55,147 nt of DNA from Clostridiales bacterium (GTDB lineage Bacteria > Bacillota > Clostridia > Christensenellales > Borkfalkiaceae), in contig JAFLVN010000008.1 of the NCBI GenBank assembly GCA_022508285.1, positions 1 to 55,147 on the forward strand. The letters are read 5' to 3'. Made by a program: the position numbers and the translations under genes. Position 1 is the first letter of the stretch; each line of letters opens with the position of its first letter. The notes beneath the pieces were generated by a model. It ran no database searches and was not told the origin of the DNA. It saw only the letters and a program-made list of their open reading frames with translations. Positions 53,901 to 55,147 of the stretch are shown here, in pieces.

Positions 53901-54213
53901 CGTCTTCATATCGGAAAAAATTTGGAAAAAGATAGACGAACTTTTCGGAACGATAAGCGCAAGCGAAAAATTCTATGTCGGCAATAAAAACACTATACAG
54001 ACGGAAAAGCTCACTTCCGTAATTATGGAGTGCGGAGGCGACGAAGCCGAAGCGTTTACGCAGATGTTCGTCTGCAAGCTTGTTCCGCTCTTAAAAAATA
54101 CTCGCCTCTACAAGCAGGACGGTGGCGACAGAACTCTTTCGGGCATTATAGAAAAGCTTTTCCCCGAGGAAGATCTTGCAAAAATTCAGAAGGCGCTTGT
54201 AAAGCTCAACTGA
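50905..54213 (+). CDS. GH3-like pseudoenzyme with TM hairpin and pseudo-AAA+ domain
   Basis: This 1102-residue protein has four parts. Residues 10-290 recall a GH3 beta-glucosidase barrel (MSLEQKVKF, ATCFPSDKALASTWN), but the acid and substrate Asp positions are missing and the place of the SDW nucleophile reads FFGIASSP. Residues 298-500 keep the GH3 C-domain (AARESVVLIKNDGILPL; YPFGYGLSYTKFEYS), and 505-605 look like the fibronectin-III domain. Two membrane helices (649-671, 678-704) form a tight hairpin. Residues 785-1100 align with the AAA+ protein encoded downstream but lack Walker A and B. No signal peptide is seen, so both ends probably face the cytoplasm. It lies 21 bases before the ATPase gene. 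Confidence 0.85.
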   Translation: MLANERLIIKMSLEQKVKFVTSLNAYESSPVGGYEFPVFKLKGQPYDDCPDVYATCFPSDKALASTWNSNLISDVYGAIGNETKSVHSFGYFNNTDDCAIENLSSDNFVTAKFILSRTLGLSLSNQAVNFEKTYTENSEREYDKMFITNTVLADAKPTSILVKNPSDVESITKKFKYNNLFFGIASSPLETVRLLLAGCSLVFISEDFLTELVGFLSVRTEEYRKAYRHYRSGQMKLGEFDRLVRNLEIFDETIIDEACDKLISILFEMKENGEKVHEMEGLDGKNNAKFDEISHDELALRAARESVVLIKNDGILPLTHRTRIAVAGEYANDFSYQKELFGCNPTVEMLPFDVINEYEELNTTGYVAGYAKGVSGRVDLIDSAVGLAGQSDYTLLYLCAGRGQASLPPEQTELIEALSSKGVGIIAVVACDENIDLSFADKCKAVLLTYNGGQEGTAAVLDILCGIVSPSGKLVKEVLKPDGEVMYPFGYGLSYTKFEYSKLKVKTNGVSFTVSNTGECDGFANVQLYVKKKDAEGLFSNKTLRGFAKAFVKKGDAVNVEIAFDENTFRSFSDEKNCYTIDGGNYEITVSENYTCDKLSKTVTLGGHVFNKIPQNEIAETSNGADIQFTGVKEEKARTQASAKLSFSVKLFLALMLGLYYNGLIAVFAFTPIISVKGFILYVILGSIAVVLNILLIVYIVLIAKQRKKQLKLHTNDMLTDMVGSIKDFKEIAKVSYAVPVKAEEDEEKNGEGEANGENTVFSTEDPVERTFDASLDDSEEEVTFTEHISLAEVCSNFREFALSYGVNIEIISVRAIISAVASSKIVILKSANTEVLPDLLKALCAYFGSTAITNAKDCWKKAGDLMWKEAGDRYVVSDFTNAVHGASKSPAKMCVAILENVNAENVMSYFSDFVDYANHPTEEHEIKISDELIIKLPDNITYFVVPEEGSTQNFPKEFINASMTVDLALSRAEKGSEVEAKSVAFAEFNDLVKAAREDVFISEKIWKKIDELFGTISASEKFYVGNKNTIQTEKLTSVIMECGGDEAEAFTQMFVCKLVPLLKNTRLYKQDGGDRTLSGIIEKLFPEEDLAKIQKALVKLN

Positions 54214-54234
54214 CGAAAAAGATAAGGAGTAATT

Positions 54235-55147
54235 ATGTCATACGGCAATTTAATATCGGCGGCCACGCCTGCGGTGCTGTTCAACCGGCTACTTGATGTG
54301 CTCACCTGCCGTACAGCCTTAATAATCTACGCTTGCATACTGCTTGTCTTAATTCTCGTGCTTGCAATACGGGTAATTGTGGCTGAGCAGCGCCGTGCCG
54401 CCGCACTCAAGGAAAAGAACGAAGCCGTCCCCGAAATCCAAAAAGACGAAGCATTGGAATCCGTCAAGAAAGATATCGACCAAAAAATGGATAAACTCAG
54501 CGGGGATATGTCGTTCGTAAAAAAATCGCTTGCAATGGGGGCGCCTTATGCGGCGGGATATACCTATCGTAGCTGTACCCCTGATATTGATAAACCTGAA
54601 GCGAACGGGAATGCCGAAGAAGAAATAAACGAGGGCGGCTCGCGGTTCTACATGCTCACGCAGATAGATAAAGAATACGAAAGCTACGTCCGCCCCGAAT
54701 ACGACGATAATATATCGTTGAAAGAGCTGTGCGAAGAATTCCGCAATTTTTCGGCGGGACAGTTGAAGCTGTATTACGATATCGAGGACATAAGAAGATT
54801 TATAGGCGCTTTAGCGGTAACAAAGCTTATAATCCTACAAGGTATGTCGGGTACAGGTAAAACCTCGCTTGCCTACGCGTTCGGAGAGTTTTTAAAAAAT
54901 AAGACGGTAGTAGTCCCCATACAGCCGATGTGGAAGGAGAGAACGGACCTACTCGGCTATTTCAACGAATTTACAAGACGATTCAACGAAACGACGCTTC
55001 TGTATAAGATGTACGAGGCGAATAACAACGAAGAGATATATATAACTGTACTCGACGAAATGAACATAGCGAGAGTGGAGTACTACTTTGCGGAATTTTT
55101 ATCGCTGTTGGAAATCCCGAACCCCGACGGCAGGAACTTAGACGTAG
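54235..55147 (+). CDS. membrane-anchored AAA+ ATPase, partial at window end
   Basis: The first 304 residues are visible; the gene runs off the window. A transmembrane helix (about 27-49) is followed by a coiled, charged stretch (50-130) and an AAA+ domain with Walker A GMSGTGKT (203-210) and Walker B VLDEMN (Asp274, Glu275). DEMNIARVEYYFAEFL is typical of the dynein-related AAA_5 group (McrB/MoxR-like), which remodels protein complexes. Both active motifs are intact. AAGGAG (54225-54230) sets the ATG. The C-terminus and any further genes of the operon lie to the right. Confidence 0.88.
   Translation, partial: MSYGNLISAATPAVLFNRLLDVLTCRTALIIYACILLVLILVLAIRVIVAEQRRAAALKEKNEAVPEIQKDEALESVKKDIDQKMDKLSGDMSFVKKSLAMGAPYAAGYTYRSCTPDIDKPEANGNAEEEINEGGSRFYMLTQIDKEYESYVRPEYDDNISLKELCEEFRNFSAGQLKLYYDIEDIRRFIGALAVTKLIILQGMSGTGKTSLAYAFGEFLKNKTVVVPIQPMWKERTDLLGYFNEFTRRFNETTLLYKMYEANNNEEIYITVLDEMNIARVEYYFAEFLSLLEIPNPDGRNLDV

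Overview
The window is one continuous chromosomal stretch from a low-to-mid GC, endospore-forming Firmicutes of the class Clostridia. The evidence is the gene order: mrnC-rlmB-sigH, dnaX-ybaB-recR, yabP-yabQ-divIC, gyrB-gyrA and dgt-dnaG-rpoD-trmK-nif3 are classic Firmicutes neighbourhoods. Sporulation-type genes recur (CwlD-like amidase, SigH-like sigma factor, YabP, YabQ, SpoVB, LysM protein, NodB deacetylase). I suspect an uncultured gut lineage near Christensenellales, but that is a guess from style and was not tested.

Layout. 1-18.1 kb holds core information-processing genes: cwlD (minus), then mrnC, rlmB, sigH, dnaX, ybaB, recR, gpsA, typA, a sporulation/division cluster (yabP, yabQ, divIC-like, Ppx/GppA, M50 protease), gyrB, gyrA, an exonuclease-BRCT fusion and a NOL1/NOP2/Sun-type rRNA methyltransferase. 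18.2-22.8 kb is one 1542-residue surface protein on the minus strand with beta-sandwich repeats, one transmembrane helix and a repetitive acidic tail. 23-27.2 kb carries a split TSUP transporter, SpoVB, LysM and cysteine-rich proteins and a metallophosphoesterase. 27.2-33.3 kb is a pyrimidine operon (pyrB-C-F-K-unknown membrane protein-D-E) behind a promoter and a short terminator-like attenuator. 33.3-36 kb has a NodB deacetylase, a SPOR-like protein and a rhodanese-TtcA fusion. 36-37.1 kb is a tRNA-Thr(CGT) locus with a 19-bp duplication of the tRNA 3' end and a HutD gene that looks foreign. 37.2-42.8 kb is a shikimate operon (degenerate metallo-beta-lactamase-fold protein, aroC, aroB, aroE, aroQ, aroK, SDR). 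42.9-48.9 kb is the macromolecular-synthesis operon (dgt, dnaG, rpoD, trmK, nif3, zinc-ribbon protein). 48.9-50.3 kb is an archaeal-type AspRS on the minus strand, followed by a probable 6S RNA.

The most unusual region is the right edge (50.9-55.1 kb). It encodes an 1102-residue protein that joins a GH3-like module lacking the expected catalytic positions, two transmembrane helices and a C-terminal domain colinear with an AAA+ ATPase but with Walker A and B lost. Directly downstream is a membrane-tethered AAA+ ATPase of the same kind with intact motifs, cut by the window end. I read this as a paired pseudo-enzyme / pseudo-ATPase / active-ATPase membrane system; I know of no description of it.

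Other points of interest are a 278-bp element bounded by 21-bp perfect inverted repeats at the end of rlmB, a strongly folded leader before typA, several genes whose -10 box lies almost at the start codon, and unknown but translationally coupled genes inside the pyr and aro operons. No CRISPR array, rRNA, intact insertion sequence or prophage was seen.
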